The notes below the pieces were generated by a model. That model made no database searches, was not told where the DNA came from, and saw only the letters and a program-made list of their open reading frames with translations. From Hyphomonadaceae bacterium (GTDB taxonomy: Bacteria; Pseudomonadota; Alphaproteobacteria; Caulobacterales; Aquidulcibacteraceae), in NCBI GenBank assembly GCA_016791325.1, contig JAEUMU010000083.1, positions 1-14,223 of the forward strand: a stretch of DNA of 14,223 bases, in the 5' to 3' direction. Below, one piece after another: positions 1 to 7,530 of the stretch (position 1 is its first letter; each line of letters opens with the position of its first letter). The translations under genes were made by a program, and so were the position numbers.

Positions 1-1733
1 CCGTGCCACATATAGGATGGGAAAATCGCCAGCCGGCCCGGCTTGGGCTCGACCCAATGCGCGGGCCCACAGCCTGGAATGGCGATCTGCGGTTCGCCGA
101 ACTTGATCCAGCCCGCATGCGGATTGGCTTGCCCGCCGAGCGGCGGCACGCGCACGTAATAGGCCGAAGACAACCAACCCTCCGGGTGGACGTGGTTGAT
201 GTGATGCCCGCCTGGACGCAGCCAGACTGACCAGGCGTCCGCGAAGGTGATGTCGCCGGTATTGCGTGAAAGAAACGGGTGGCTGGGATCGCGCGGCAGC
301 GCCCGCAGCCGCGCGCGCACCCCCTCGCGGATCATCTTGAAGAACGTAACAATCACCGGATCGCGGCTTTCCAGCAGACTGCGATCGGTTTGAGTGCCGC
401 CGCGCAGGCTGCGATCGATGGGATGGCGCTTGCTTAAATGGAGCGCTTCGAGGCTCGCGCCGAGAGCGGCGTTGAACGCGTCCATCGAGGCGTAGCCCTC
501 CGGCGCGCTGAAATCGATGGCGGCCACGAACCGGTTGTAGTCATAGAGCCGCTCATACTCGGGATCGCCCATCATCCGCGCAATTGTGGCTTCGTAAGCG
601 AGCGTCAGCTGATCCTGCTGCATCGCGCGCGCTTGCGTCAGCGCCGCGCGCGCCTCGTGCGGACGGTTGGCGCGCATCAGGACGTGCGTCAACGAATAGA
701 GCAGATCGCCGCCGCCGGGATTGTTGGCAAGCGCCGCGCGAAGCACGGCCTCAGCCTCATCCAGGCGGCCATCCAGATCGAGCAGCCCGGCGAGCTGCGC
801 GTGCATGCCGGTGTTCTGCGGGGCGCGCGTTGCGCCTTCACGCAACAGCCGCTCAGCATCGGCGCGGCGCTCGGCGCGGGTGAGAAATTCCGCACACAGC
901 GTGCGCAGCTCCGTATTCTCCGGCATCGCCGCCAGCGCTGCCTCCAGATCCCGGGTGAAAGTCTCGCCTTCGAGACGTTTGGACCAGCGAAATTCCGCGA
1001 GCTGCGAGTGCAGGCGCCGATCGAACGGGAAGCGCCGCAACCCTTCGATCAGCAGACGCTCGCCCGTGTCGAGGTCGCCTGCGGACATATGCGCCCAGGA
1101 CCAATTCAAAAACAAATCGGGCGAGGCCATGCCCGCCTGCACAAGCTCGGCGTAAATCGCCGCGGCCTCGGCGTTGCGATCCATCCGCGCAAGCGTCATG
1201 GCGCGGTTGTGCTGTGTGGTGGCGAGCGGCGCCAGCGCCAGGGACTCATCGAACGCCTTCAGCGCCTCCTCAAAGCGGCGCTGCCCATCCAGCGCGGTCG
1301 CCAGCACCGCCAGCATGTCGGCGCGCCGTTCTTTAGCGAGCTCCTCGCGCGCGGCGACCTCGCCTTCGTTGAAGCGCCGCGCCGCGACCAGCGCGCGCGC
1401 CACATTGCGCCGCGCCACATCGAACCCTGGCGCAAGGCGCACGGCTTCCTGATATTCGCGCAGCGCCGCCTCGGGATTTCCGGCCACCAGCAACAGATTG
1501 CCGAGCTGCTGGCGGACATTTGGCTCCTTGGGTGCGGCGGCGATGGCTTTGCGCAACGCCTGTTCGGCTTCCGCCACGCGGCCCTGCGCCTGGCGGATGC
1601 GCGCCAGCACCATCAGCGGCTGCGCCGACTGCGGCCCAGCCACCAGCAGCGCGGGAGCAAGCGCGCGTTCTGCGCCCGCGGCGTCACCGGCTTGCAGGCG
1701 CGCCATGGCGGCGGCGATTGCATCTGCGCTCAC
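1..1733 (-). CDS. TPR-repeat putative 2OG-Fe(II) oxygenase (3' end cut by window edge)
   Basis: The minus strand is open for 577 codons from a GTG at 1733 to the window edge, with no stop. Residues 1 to about 370 form repeated helix pairs typical of tetratricopeptide repeats (for example ALRKAIAAAPKEPNVRQQLG, then AALREYQEAVRLAPG), a protein-protein interaction scaffold. The C-terminal part carries LRGGTQT (443-449), HVHPEGWLSSAYYVRVP starting at residue 514, and FPSYMWHG ending at His577. This pattern fits the putative 2OG-Fe(II) oxygenase family often fused to TPRs (Pfam 2OG-FeII_Oxy_5 type), with His514 or His516 and His577 as likely iron ligands. The substrate is unknown. The GTG start overlaps the rarA stop (GTGA), suggesting translational coupling; ATG at 1706 is the alternative start. 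No signal peptide is visible, so it is probably cytoplasmic. Roughly the last 20-40 residues are missing from the window. Confidence 0.85.
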   Translation of the reverse strand, partial: MSADAIAAAMARLQAGDAAGAERALAPALLVAGPQSAQPLMVLARIRQAQGRVAEAEQALRKAIAAAPKEPNVRQQLGNLLLVAGNPEAALREYQEAVRLAPGFDVARRNVARALVAARRFNEGEVAAREELAKERRADMLAVLATALDGQRRFEEALKAFDESLALAPLATTQHNRAMTLARMDRNAEAAAIYAELVQAGMASPDLFLNWSWAHMSAGDLDTGERLLIEGLRRFPFDRRLHSQLAEFRWSKRLEGETFTRDLEAALAAMPENTELRTLCAEFLTRAERRADAERLLREGATRAPQNTGMHAQLAGLLDLDGRLDEAEAVLRAALANNPGGGDLLYSLTHVLMRANRPHEARAALTQARAMQQDQLTLAYEATIARMMGDPEYERLYDYNRFVAAIDFSAPEGYASMDAFNAALGASLEALHLSKRHPIDRSLRGGTQTDRSLLESRDPVIVTFFKMIREGVRARLRALPRDPSHPFLSRNTGDITFADAWSVWLRPGGHHINHVHPEGWLSSAYYVRVPPLGGQANPHAGWIKFGEPQIAIPGCGPAHWVEPKPGRLAIFPSYMWH

Positions 1734-3034
1734 GATTGCCTGCCCTCGCGCAATGCGCGCCAATGTTCGAGCCGCTCCTTGATGGCGCCTTCGCGACCGC
1801 GGCCCTCCGGCGCGTAGAAGGTGCGCCGGGCCATCTCATCGGGGAAATAATTCTGGCCGGAAAAGCCGCCTTCGGCGTCGTGGTCATAGGCATAGCCTGC
1901 GCCGTAGCCCAACTCTTTCATCAATTTGGTGGGCGCGTTGCGAATGTGCATGGGCGGACCCAGCGCACCGGTTTCCGCAGCGGCGGCGCGCGCCTTGTTC
2001 CAGGCCTTGTAGGCGGCGTTCGATTTTGGCGCGGTTGCCAGATGAATCACGGCCTGCGCCAAGTGCAGCTCGGCCTCCGGCGCGCCTAGAAAATGCACGG
2101 CGTCCTTCGCCGCGTTGGCGATCAGCAAAGCGGTGGGATCGGCCAAGCCCACATCCTCCGCCGCCGCGCGGACCAGCCGGCGCGCGATGAATAGCAAATC
2201 CTCACCGCCCGTCACCATGCGCGCGAGCCAATAAAGCGCGGCGTCCGGATCGGAACCACGAATGGATTTATGCAGCGCGGATATGAGATTGTAGTGCTCT
2301 TCACGATCCTTATCGTAAGCGGGCGCACGCTTCTGCAACAATTCGCCCAAAGCCTGCGCATCCAGGGGCGCCCGCGCATTGAGCGCGAACAATTCCTCCG
2401 CCAGCGTCAAGAGATAGCGCCCATCCCCATCGGCCAAATTGGTGAGCGCGACGCGCGCTTCAGCGGTCAACGGCAGCGCCTTGCCCAGCAGCGCTTCAGC
2501 GCGTTGCAGCAATTGCTCCTGCGCCGCATCGTCCAATCGCTTCAGGACAAACACCTGCGCGCGCGAGAGAAGCGCGGCGTTGATTTCGAAACTCGGATTC
2601 TCCGTGGTCGCGCCGACAAGCGTCACCACGCCTTGCTCCACATAAGGCAGGAAGCCATCCTGCTGAGCGCGATTGAACCGATGGATTTCATCTACGAACA
2701 GCAGCGTCGCCTTGCCGCTGGCGCGCCGCCCGCGCGCGATTTCGAACGCCTTCTTCAGATCGGCGACACCGGAAAACACCGCGCTGATCTGCTGGAATTC
2801 ATGGCCTGTCGCTTCGGCGAGCAAGCGGGCGATGGTGGTCTTGCCGACGCCGGGCGGCCCCCACAGGATCATTGAAGCGAGGCGTCTGTTGGCTACCATG
2901 CGCCCGATCGGCGCGTCAGGCTTCAGCAGATGATCCTGCCCGACCACCTCCTCAAGCTTGGCCGGGCGCAACCGCTCCGCCAGGGGCGTAGGCGCGCCCC
3001 CGGCCATGCCGGACGCTTCAAACAAATCGCTCAT
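1730..3034 (-). CDS. rarA: Replication-associated recombination protein A (AAA+ ATPase RarA/MgsA)
   Basis: This 434-residue AAA+ ATPase belongs to the RarA/MgsA/WRNIP1 family, which acts at stalled replication forks in the cytoplasm. Visible landmarks are the N-terminal PLAERLRPAKLEEVVGQDHL, Walker A GPPGVGKT (59-66), Walker B LLFVDEIHRFN (111-121), the sensor-1 region LVGATTENPSFE (139-150), and the C-terminal family block GYAYDHDAEGGFSGQNYFPD before the tail. Length is close to that of E. coli RarA. The frame stays open upstream to 3160, but MSDLFEAS at 3034 is preferred: it matches the family N-terminus and avoids overlap with the protease gene; no strong Shine-Dalgarno is seen. It follows the degP-like gene by 74 nt and overlaps the next gene by 4 nt, so an operon is likely. 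DegP next to rarA downstream of rplQ is, from memory, a recurrent alphaproteobacterial arrangement. Confidence 0.95.
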   Translation of the reverse strand: MSDLFEASGMAGGAPTPLAERLRPAKLEEVVGQDHLLKPDAPIGRMVANRRLASMILWGPPGVGKTTIARLLAEATGHEFQQISAVFSGVADLKKAFEIARGRRASGKATLLFVDEIHRFNRAQQDGFLPYVEQGVVTLVGATTENPSFEINAALLSRAQVFVLKRLDDAAQEQLLQRAEALLGKALPLTAEARVALTNLADGDGRYLLTLAEELFALNARAPLDAQALGELLQKRAPAYDKDREEHYNLISALHKSIRGSDPDAALYWLARMVTGGEDLLFIARRLVRAAAEDVGLADPTALLIANAAKDAVHFLGAPEAELHLAQAVIHLATAPKSNAAYKAWNKARAAAAETGALGPPMHIRNAPTKLMKELGYGAGYAYDHDAEGGFSGQNYFPDEMARRTFYAPEGRGREGAIKERLEHWRALREGRQS

Positions 3035-3108
3035 GCGCCATAAGTAGGCGATCGCGCCCCGGAACACGATGGGCGAAGCGCCACGCCGGCCGCAGAACCC
3101 GGCGGCGC

Positions 3109-4572
3109 CTAGAAGCGAATTTCGCGCCGCTGGCCGCCCCGCTCGACGCTGATCACCCAATTCTGCGACGCAGCCATGGCCCGATCGAGCGCAGCCGCGT
3201 CACGGATCGGGGCGCCGTTCACTTCGTCGATAATGTCGCCTGGCCGAAAGCCGACGCGGGCGGCGAAGCCACGCGAATCGAGCGCCTGAATGAATACGCC
3301 GGTCTTGAACGGATCGAGGCCCGCGCCTTCTGCGGTCGCCGGCGTCAGGGTCACCACGCGCGATCCCGAGAGCGGATGGCGCCCAGTAAGCTCGCGCGCT
3401 TCCGGGGCGCCGCCGGGCGGGGCTTCGGCAGTGGCCGTCAGAGTGATCTCGCGCCCGTCGCGGCGCACCACCAGCGGCACGCGCGCTCCCGGTCGCTGGG
3501 TGGCGAACTGATACCGTACGCCGCCCTCATCGTGCACGGGCACGCCGGCAACGGAGAGGATGATGTCGCCATCGCGCAACCCTGCGCGCTCGCCTGCCGC
3601 ACGCGGATAAAGCGACGATACTAGCGCGCCCTCCGGACGCGCCAGACCGAGCGAGCGCGCCACTTCCTGAGTCACGGGCTGAACCCGCGCGCCAAGCCAA
3701 GGCCGCACCACCGTGCGCCCGCCAGCAACCGCGGATTCCACCACCCGGCGCACCATCTCCGAAGGAATGGCGAAGCCGATGCCGTTGGAGCCGCCGGTTT
3801 CGGAAAAGATCGCCGTGTTCACGCCCACAAGCGCGCCGTTCATATCCACCAGCGCGCCGCCTGAATTGCCGCGATTGATGGCGGCGTCGGTCTGGATAAA
3901 GAAGGCGTAGTCGGACACGCCCACTTCGGTGCGCGCAAGCGCGGAGATAATCCCGCTCGTCACCGTCTGTTGCAGGCCGAACGGATTGCCGATTGCGAGC
4001 ACCATATCGCCCACCTGCAGTTCGGCGGTGTTGGCGAAGGGCAATGTGGGCAGCGACTCCCCGCCCGTATCTATGCGCAGCACCGCCAGATCCACGCGCG
4101 GATCGGCCAGCAGCAGCTCGGCGTCAAACTCGCGCCGATCGGCCATCACCACGCGCAGCGACTGGGCGCCGTCGATAACGTGGTTGTTGGTGACGATAAT
4201 TCCATCGGCGCGCATGATGACGCCGGAGCCCAGCGACTGCTCAACGCGCGGCTGACTGAAGCGGCCGAAGAACGGATCAAGCGCCATTGCCCGCACAACG
4301 CGCTGGGCGTACACGTTCACCACCGCAGGCCCCGCGCGCGCGGCAACCGGCGCAAACGAGAGCTGCACCTGGCCTTGACTCGACGGTACGGCGCGCGTCA
4401 GCGGTTGGGCCTGCACCAATTGCAGGTAGGGCGCGCCATCCTGCTGCGTTGCGGGCGGCGGCGCCGGATCGGTCCCGCTCAAAGGCGAAATAGCCAACGC
4501 GCCTCCGGCGAACCCCGCAACGAGCGCAACGAACGGCGACGCCTTCAACAGCGTGGCGCGAGTGATCTTCAT
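3109..4572 (-). CDS. degP: Do/DegP-type periplasmic serine protease (HtrA family)
   Basis: This 487-residue HtrA-family serine endoprotease degrades or refolds misfolded envelope proteins. The N-terminus has a short basic start and a hydrophobic segment (about 8-29), either a signal peptide or a membrane anchor. The trypsin-like domain shows the triad His131 (TNNHVID), Asp161 (DPRVDLAVL) and Ser237 (RGNSGGA). Two PDZ domains follow at about 292-380 (RPWLGARVQPV, AGLRDGDIILSV) and 400-480 (GFRPGDIIDEVNG). All catalytic residues are present, so it should be active. The ATG at 4572 has GGGAG 8 nt upstream, and an in-frame TGA lies a few codons before it. It heads the rarA/TPR gene group. The 198-nt upstream gap shows no promoter I would defend. 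DegP, DegQ and MucD paralogues cannot be told apart from sequence alone, so the symbol is tentative. Confidence 0.93.
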   Translation of the reverse strand: MKITRATLLKASPFVALVAGFAGGALAISPLSGTDPAPPPATQQDGAPYLQLVQAQPLTRAVPSSQGQVQLSFAPVAARAGPAVVNVYAQRVVRAMALDPFFGRFSQPRVEQSLGSGVIMRADGIIVTNNHVIDGAQSLRVVMADRREFDAELLLADPRVDLAVLRIDTGGESLPTLPFANTAELQVGDMVLAIGNPFGLQQTVTSGIISALARTEVGVSDYAFFIQTDAAINRGNSGGALVDMNGALVGVNTAIFSETGGSNGIGFAIPSEMVRRVVESAVAGGRTVVRPWLGARVQPVTQEVARSLGLARPEGALVSSLYPRAAGERAGLRDGDIILSVAGVPVHDEGGVRYQFATQRPGARVPLVVRRDGREITLTATAEAPPGGAPEARELTGRHPLSGSRVVTLTPATAEGAGLDPFKTGVFIQALDSRGFAARVGFRPGDIIDEVNGAPIRDAAALDRAMAASQNWVISVERGGQRREIRF

Positions 4573-4770
4573 CGGACTGACTCCCGCATCGGATCATGCG
4601 CCGCCTCGTGTCGGAAACATGGCGGATCGGGGGCTTGGGCCGATCGCGGCGGCGGCGGAAGACGCGCTTCTTGGGAGGCAAGCCGGCCGGCGCTCTTCGC
4701 GGCGCCGCAATGGGGATGTGCACCGCGCCGTCTCTTCCGCCGTCACGGGTCGCGCGCGCCATGGGCTCAC

Positions 4771-5235
4771 TCACACACGCGCGCTCACCTCAGCCAGCAG
4801 CGTGCGCCAGTGTTCGCCAAGGCGCATCTGGAATGGCGCGAGCGGAAAGCCGTGGCGGGCGGCGTGCTCTTGCGGGAGGCTGTCCCAGCCCCGATGCGTG
4901 ACCGTTATGCGGGTTTCCGCGCCCGACGGCTCAAACGTCACTTCAACATGCGTCACCTGATCCGGCGCGAAACTGGCTTGGCGCCAGGTGAAAGCGAGCT
5001 TCTCACCCGGCGCCCAGGTGGTGATGCGGCCAATCTCGAACACGTTGCCGTTTGCGAGTTCGGTGATCAGCCGCCCTTGCGGCCCCGGCTCGAACCGCAG
5101 CGCGCCATCGCCGCGCGGCGTGAATTGGAACAGCCCGCTGGGACGCCACCAGAGACCGATGTCCTGCGTGAACACCTCAAACGCGCGCTGCGCCGTGGCC
5201 GCCACGCGCAGCGACACCATGACGGCCGACGCCAT
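4771..5235 (-). CDS. SRPBCC (AHSA1/START-like) domain protein
   Basis: This 154-residue protein has the SRPBCC/AHSA1-like helix-grip pattern: an N-terminal strand plus helix (VSLRVAATAQRAFEVFTQDI), the WW...F segment (IGLWWRPSG, 27-35), FEIGRITTWAPGEKLAFTWR in the middle, VEVTFEPSGAETRITVTHRGW, and a long C-terminal helix. The fold encloses a hydrophobic ligand cavity; members are cytoplasmic and mostly without known function. The ATG directly follows the TAG of the ArsR-type gene with no intervening base, so the two are almost certainly co-translated. ArsR regulators paired with an SRPBCC gene are very common. The ligand and any enzymatic activity cannot be deduced. Confidence 0.9.
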   Translation of the reverse strand: MASAVMVSLRVAATAQRAFEVFTQDIGLWWRPSGLFQFTPRGDGALRFEPGPQGRLITELANGNVFEIGRITTWAPGEKLAFTWRQASFAPDQVTHVEVTFEPSGAETRITVTHRGWDSLPQEHAARHGFPLAPFQMRLGEHWRTLLAEVSARV

Positions 5236-5559
5236 CTATTTCTTCTCGACGTGCGCTTTGAACGCGGCGAGCTGCTGGGCCCACAGCGCTTCGGTATCGG
5301 CCAGCCATTTTTTCAGATCATTCATGGCGCCCGCCTTCAACGTGTAGATTCGCACGCGTGCATCGAATTCGGGATGCGTTTCCTCAACCAGCCCGCTCTG
5401 CTTCAGCGCGCGCAGATGGCGGCTCATCGCCGGCGCGGGCAGTTTTAACAGCTCCGCCAGCTCGCCGGCGCGGCGTGGGCGCGCGCCAAGAAGCTCAACC
5501 ACGCGCCGCCGCGCCGGATCGGCCAGCGCGGCGAGCGTGCGATCGACGCGAGCGCTCAC
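5236..5559 (-). CDS. ArsR-family winged-helix transcriptional regulator
   Basis: This 107-residue protein is a small ArsR/SmtB-type repressor. Signature segments are LAALADPARRRVVELLG (9-25), the recognition region ELAELLKLPAPAMSRHLRAL (33-52) and the wing SGLVEETHPEFDARVRIYTL. No cysteine cluster or metal-binding ELCVCDL-type motif is present, so it is not an obvious metal sensor; it belongs to the subgroup found beside SRPBCC genes. The start is taken as GTG at 5559, which overlaps the VOC stop codon (GTGA) and gives the normal family length. The frame is open upstream to 5838, but that would double the length with low-complexity Arg-rich sequence. It probably regulates its own VOC-ArsR-SRPBCC transcript through the AT-rich dyad upstream of the VOC gene. 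Confidence 0.9.
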   Translation of the reverse strand: MSARVDRTLAALADPARRRVVELLGARPRRAGELAELLKLPAPAMSRHLRALKQSGLVEETHPEFDARVRIYTLKAGAMNDLKKWLADTEALWAQQLAAFKAHVEKK

Positions 5560-6023
5560 AGGCGTTGTTGCGTGGTGAGGCCGGTGGCGTTTTTCCAATC
5601 CTCCGGCATGGTTTCCTGCACGGTGACGCCAAACACCCAGACGTGGCCTTCGGGATCGCGCGCGCGATAGGTGCGGTCGCCGTAGAATTGATTTGAGGGC
5701 GCGGCCATGATTTCGGCCCCCGCGCTTTCCGCGCGCGCGCAGTGGGCGTCGATATCTTCGCCGCGCGCCAGCTGAACGTGGACGTTCTGGGTGTTCTTGC
5801 CGCCCGTAGAACGCGGACTTTTGTGATCGGCGCTCCATTCGCCGCCCACCATAATGACGCTGTCGCCGAACCGCATTTCGGAATGCGCGAGATTTTCCTG
5901 CTCATCCAAAAGCACCATCAGCGGTTCAAATCCGAACGCTTCCTCCAGCCAGCGGAACGCCCGCTTGGGATCGGTATAATAAACCGCACTTGCGCAGCCC
6001 TTCGGGCGGTAAAACTCGGTCAT
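5556..6023 (-). CDS. VOC-family (glyoxalase/bleomycin-resistance-like, PhnB-type) protein
   Basis: This 155-residue protein of the vicinal oxygen chelate superfamily has paired beta-alpha-beta-beta-beta units: an N-terminal half around ASAVYYTDPKRAFRWLEEAF and a C-terminal half ending in GDRTYRARDPEGHVWVFG, the usual VOC closing motif. Members bind a metal and act in glyoxalase, dioxygenase or drug-sequestration roles; the substrate here is unknown. The start is chosen at ATG 6023 because an AAGGA sequence lies 7 nt upstream; ATG 6029 (MAMTEF) is nearly equivalent but too close to it. It is the first gene of a three-gene set in which ArsR overlaps it by 4 nt. The promoter/dyad lies immediately upstream. 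Confidence 0.9.
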   Translation of the reverse strand: MTEFYRPKGCASAVYYTDPKRAFRWLEEAFGFEPLMVLLDEQENLAHSEMRFGDSVIMVGGEWSADHKSPRSTGGKNTQNVHVQLARGEDIDAHCARAESAGAEIMAAPSNQFYGDRTYRARDPEGHVWVFGVTVQETMPEDWKNATGLTTQQRL

Positions 6024-6042
6024 CGCCATATCCTTTTCTGTG

Positions 6043-6066
6043 GCGATAATATTTCTATTATTCCGC
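6043..6066. promoter_or_regulatory. AT-rich dyad, candidate ArsR operator
   Basis: Perfect arms ATAATA (6046-6051) and TATTAT (6056-6061) are separated by TTTC. They are flanked by GCG at 6043-6045 on one side and CGC at 6064-6066 on the other, the latter displaced by two bases. The dyad lies between the -35 box and the first start codon, where a small ArsR-type dimer would block transcription. The symmetry is seen; the assignment to the ArsR protein is inferred from position. Confidence 0.45.
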
Positions 6067-6078
6067 AATTAATGTCAA
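6046..6078 (-). promoter_or_regulatory. Candidate promoter of the VOC-ArsR-SRPBCC genes
   Basis: On the minus strand a perfect -35 box TTGACA lies at 6078-6073, overlapping the stop codon of the upstream lipoprotein gene. The following 30 nt are strikingly AT-rich for this genome. The -10 is ambiguous: TATTAT (6051-6046) is the best match but at 21 nt spacing, while AAATAT and GAAATA have better spacing but poorer matches. The position just ahead of the VOC ribosome binding site supports a promoter for this gene set. Confidence 0.5.
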
Positions 6079-7034
6079 CCCTGCCGGGCCGCGCGCTGCA
6101 GCAGCGGGCCGAGGGCGAGGTGGTCGAAATAGGCGCCGCGCCAATCTGGCCCGGCGCGCTCCAGCATCTCCGCTTCAGCGGCGCCGATGGCGTAGAACGC
6201 GACGCGGCCGGCCGCAGCGAGATCAAGCGCCGCGAGACGCGTGCGGATTTCGCCATGCTGTGTTTCCGCAAGCGCGCGAATGGCGGGACTGCGCGCACGC
6301 CGCCCTATCGCGATTTGCGTCCATCGGGCGACGCCCTCCTTCCAGGCTTGAAACTCGAAATAGCGCCAATCCGCGGCGGAGACACTTGCGCGCGCGGCCT
6401 CGCGCGCTTCGATGTAGGCGCGCAACGCCGCACCGCGCTCAGCGCCTTGGGCGTCCAGCACAGCTACGCCAGCGCGCGCCAGCACCGCGAACGCAGCAGC
6501 TGTTTCGCCTTGCTGGTAAGGGAACGGATAATTGAGCATCCACATGCCGGTCTGGTCGCCGCCGGCGAGATCGAGCGCCGCAACCGCCGCGGCATGGCCG
6601 GGCGAGGCATCCTGCATCTGATGGAAGCGCTCATGCAGCAGCGTGATGAGCCAAGAGTCATGGCTCTGACCGGTCGCCTCTGGCGTGCCGATGACGATGG
6701 TGGGCTGGCCATCGAGTGCGGGGAAGCTGGCCAGCAGGTTGGGCGGAAACACGCGGGCGCGCTGGCGCATCGCGCAGCCCGTTACGCCATCGCGCCCGGC
6801 GGCCCAGAACTCGCTGGCGGGCCCGTCGTGGCAAAACAGCGTCTCGCGCTCCGCCTCAACCAGCAGAACGCCAGCAGGCGATGCACTAAACCCGGCCCAG
6901 ACGGAATCACCTGTGCGCGCTTCGCTCCGCGCTTCAGCGATCAATGCGCGCAGATCGCGCGGCGGCGCATGCGCACCCACCGGCGCGCTGACGCAAGCGG
7001 TAAGCAACGCCGCGGCTAGCCAAATGCGCATCAT
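6075..7034 (-). CDS. Putative zinc-metallopeptidase lipoprotein (HExxH), uncharacterised
   Basis: I do not recognise a named family. The 319-residue product starts with a lipoprotein-like signal, MMRIWLAAALLTAC, with Cys14 as the candidate lipidated residue. A zinc-binding HExxH motif is present as LLHERFHQMQD (His134, Glu135, His138). About 95 residues further on, WKEGVARW supplies a Glu233 in the EGxA context commonly used as third ligand by gluzincin-type peptidases. The rest is Ala-rich and probably helical. A membrane-anchored, periplasm-facing peptidase is inferred; the substrate is unknown. The start at ATG 7034 is preferred because GGGGAG lies 7 nt upstream; ATG 7031 and GTG 7049 are alternatives. 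The gene stands alone, divergent from the small plus-strand gene, and its stop overlaps the -35 box of the VOC promoter. Confidence 0.75.
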   Translation of the reverse strand: MMRIWLAAALLTACVSAPVGAHAPPRDLRALIAEARSEARTGDSVWAGFSASPAGVLLVEAERETLFCHDGPASEFWAAGRDGVTGCAMRQRARVFPPNLLASFPALDGQPTIVIGTPEATGQSHDSWLITLLHERFHQMQDASPGHAAAVAALDLAGGDQTGMWMLNYPFPYQQGETAAAFAVLARAGVAVLDAQGAERGAALRAYIEAREAARASVSAADWRYFEFQAWKEGVARWTQIAIGRRARSPAIRALAETQHGEIRTRLAALDLAAAGRVAFYAIGAAEAEMLERAGPDWRGAYFDHLALGPLLQRAARQG

Positions 7035-7205
7035 CCGACTTCTCCCCACTATGGCCGCCTCTCCGCCGCCCCAAACGGTAAGCCGCAGCGCCGGACGTGC
7101 TTATTGCAGCACAATTCGCCGCATCCGGAGGTTTATTCGCTGAATCGGCCTTAACGGCGACAACTGCATTCTGGCAGTATCGAACCATCTCTTGAGGGGA
7201 CGTTC

Positions 7206-7508
7206 ATGCTCGAATTTTTGTTTGTCTCGTTGCTGCAGGCGGTGGCCGGCGCGCCCGCCCATCCGGGCCCGCTCCCGCCTTCCACACAAGAGCAAACCGC
7301 GAGCGGCCCGGCCGACGCCGCACCAAGCACGGACGCCCCCAGCGAGCAGCTAGGCGGCGCGCAGCAACAGCAACAGCCGGCCGCGCAACCCCAGACGCGC
7401 CGGGAGCGCCGCTGTGTCGAGGTCGAGGTCTCCGGCCGGCGCTTGCCTCGTCGCGAGTGCCGCATGGTGGAAGTGCCTGTCGAGCCCGATCAGCCGGCTG
7501 CGCAATAG
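7206..7508 (+). CDS. Small exported Gln/Pro-rich protein with two-cysteine repeat, unknown function
   Basis: This 100-residue protein begins with a short hydrophobic segment (MLEFLFVSLLQAVAGAPA) that resembles a signal peptide cleaved near residues 15-18. A low-complexity Ser/Ala/Pro/Gln region including five consecutive Gln follows, then a basic C-terminal block with two cysteines, RRCVEVEVSGRRLPRREC. This block reads as two half-repeats (RR-C-VEVEV and RR-EC-RMVEVPV). It loosely resembles small alphaproteobacterial secreted proteins with paired Cys around a GSRLP/GRRLP core, but I cannot name a family. GAGGGG lies 6 nt before the ATG. It is the only gene between the two minus-strand groups here and is followed by a strong terminator, which supports real expression. 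Confidence 0.7.
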   Translation: MLEFLFVSLLQAVAGAPAHPGPLPPSTQEQTASGPADAAPSTDAPSEQLGGAQQQQQPAAQPQTRRERRCVEVEVSGRRLPRRECRMVEVPVEPDQPAAQ

Positions 7509-7530
7509 GCAAGCAGACCGCCAAATGCGA

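Noticed and set aside
438..1817. 459-codon plus-strand open frame
   Set aside because: It lies antisense to the TPR/oxygenase gene, its product is Arg/His/Gln-rich without domain character, and high GC makes such antisense frames common.
3040..3105. Intrinsic terminator between the protease gene and rarA
   Set aside because: GC-rich partial inverted repeats are present but there is no T-run, and the genes are co-directional and close.
3035..3160. N-terminal extension of RarA by 42 residues
   Set aside because: It would overlap the protease C-terminus and does not resemble any RarA N-terminus; M at 3034 starts the conserved region.
4573..4770. Heat-shock (sigma-32) or ECF-type promoter before the protease gene
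   Set aside because: A CCCCAT-like string exists near 4715 on the minus strand, but no CTTGAA box at the right distance; ECF boxes were not found either.
3970..5448. 492-codon plus-strand open frame
   Set aside because: It crosses three well-supported minus-strand genes (protease, SRPBCC, ArsR) and an intergenic gap, with low-complexity Arg-rich translation.
5742..7019. 425-codon plus-strand open frame
   Set aside because: It is antisense to the VOC and lipoprotein genes, with no recognisable motif or ribosome binding site.
7050..7205. Promoters for the divergent lipoprotein and small-protein genes
   Set aside because: Only weak dyads (GTGCT/AGCAC at 7097-7112; ACTGC/GCAGT at 7163-7178) and no -35/-10 pair with acceptable spacing.
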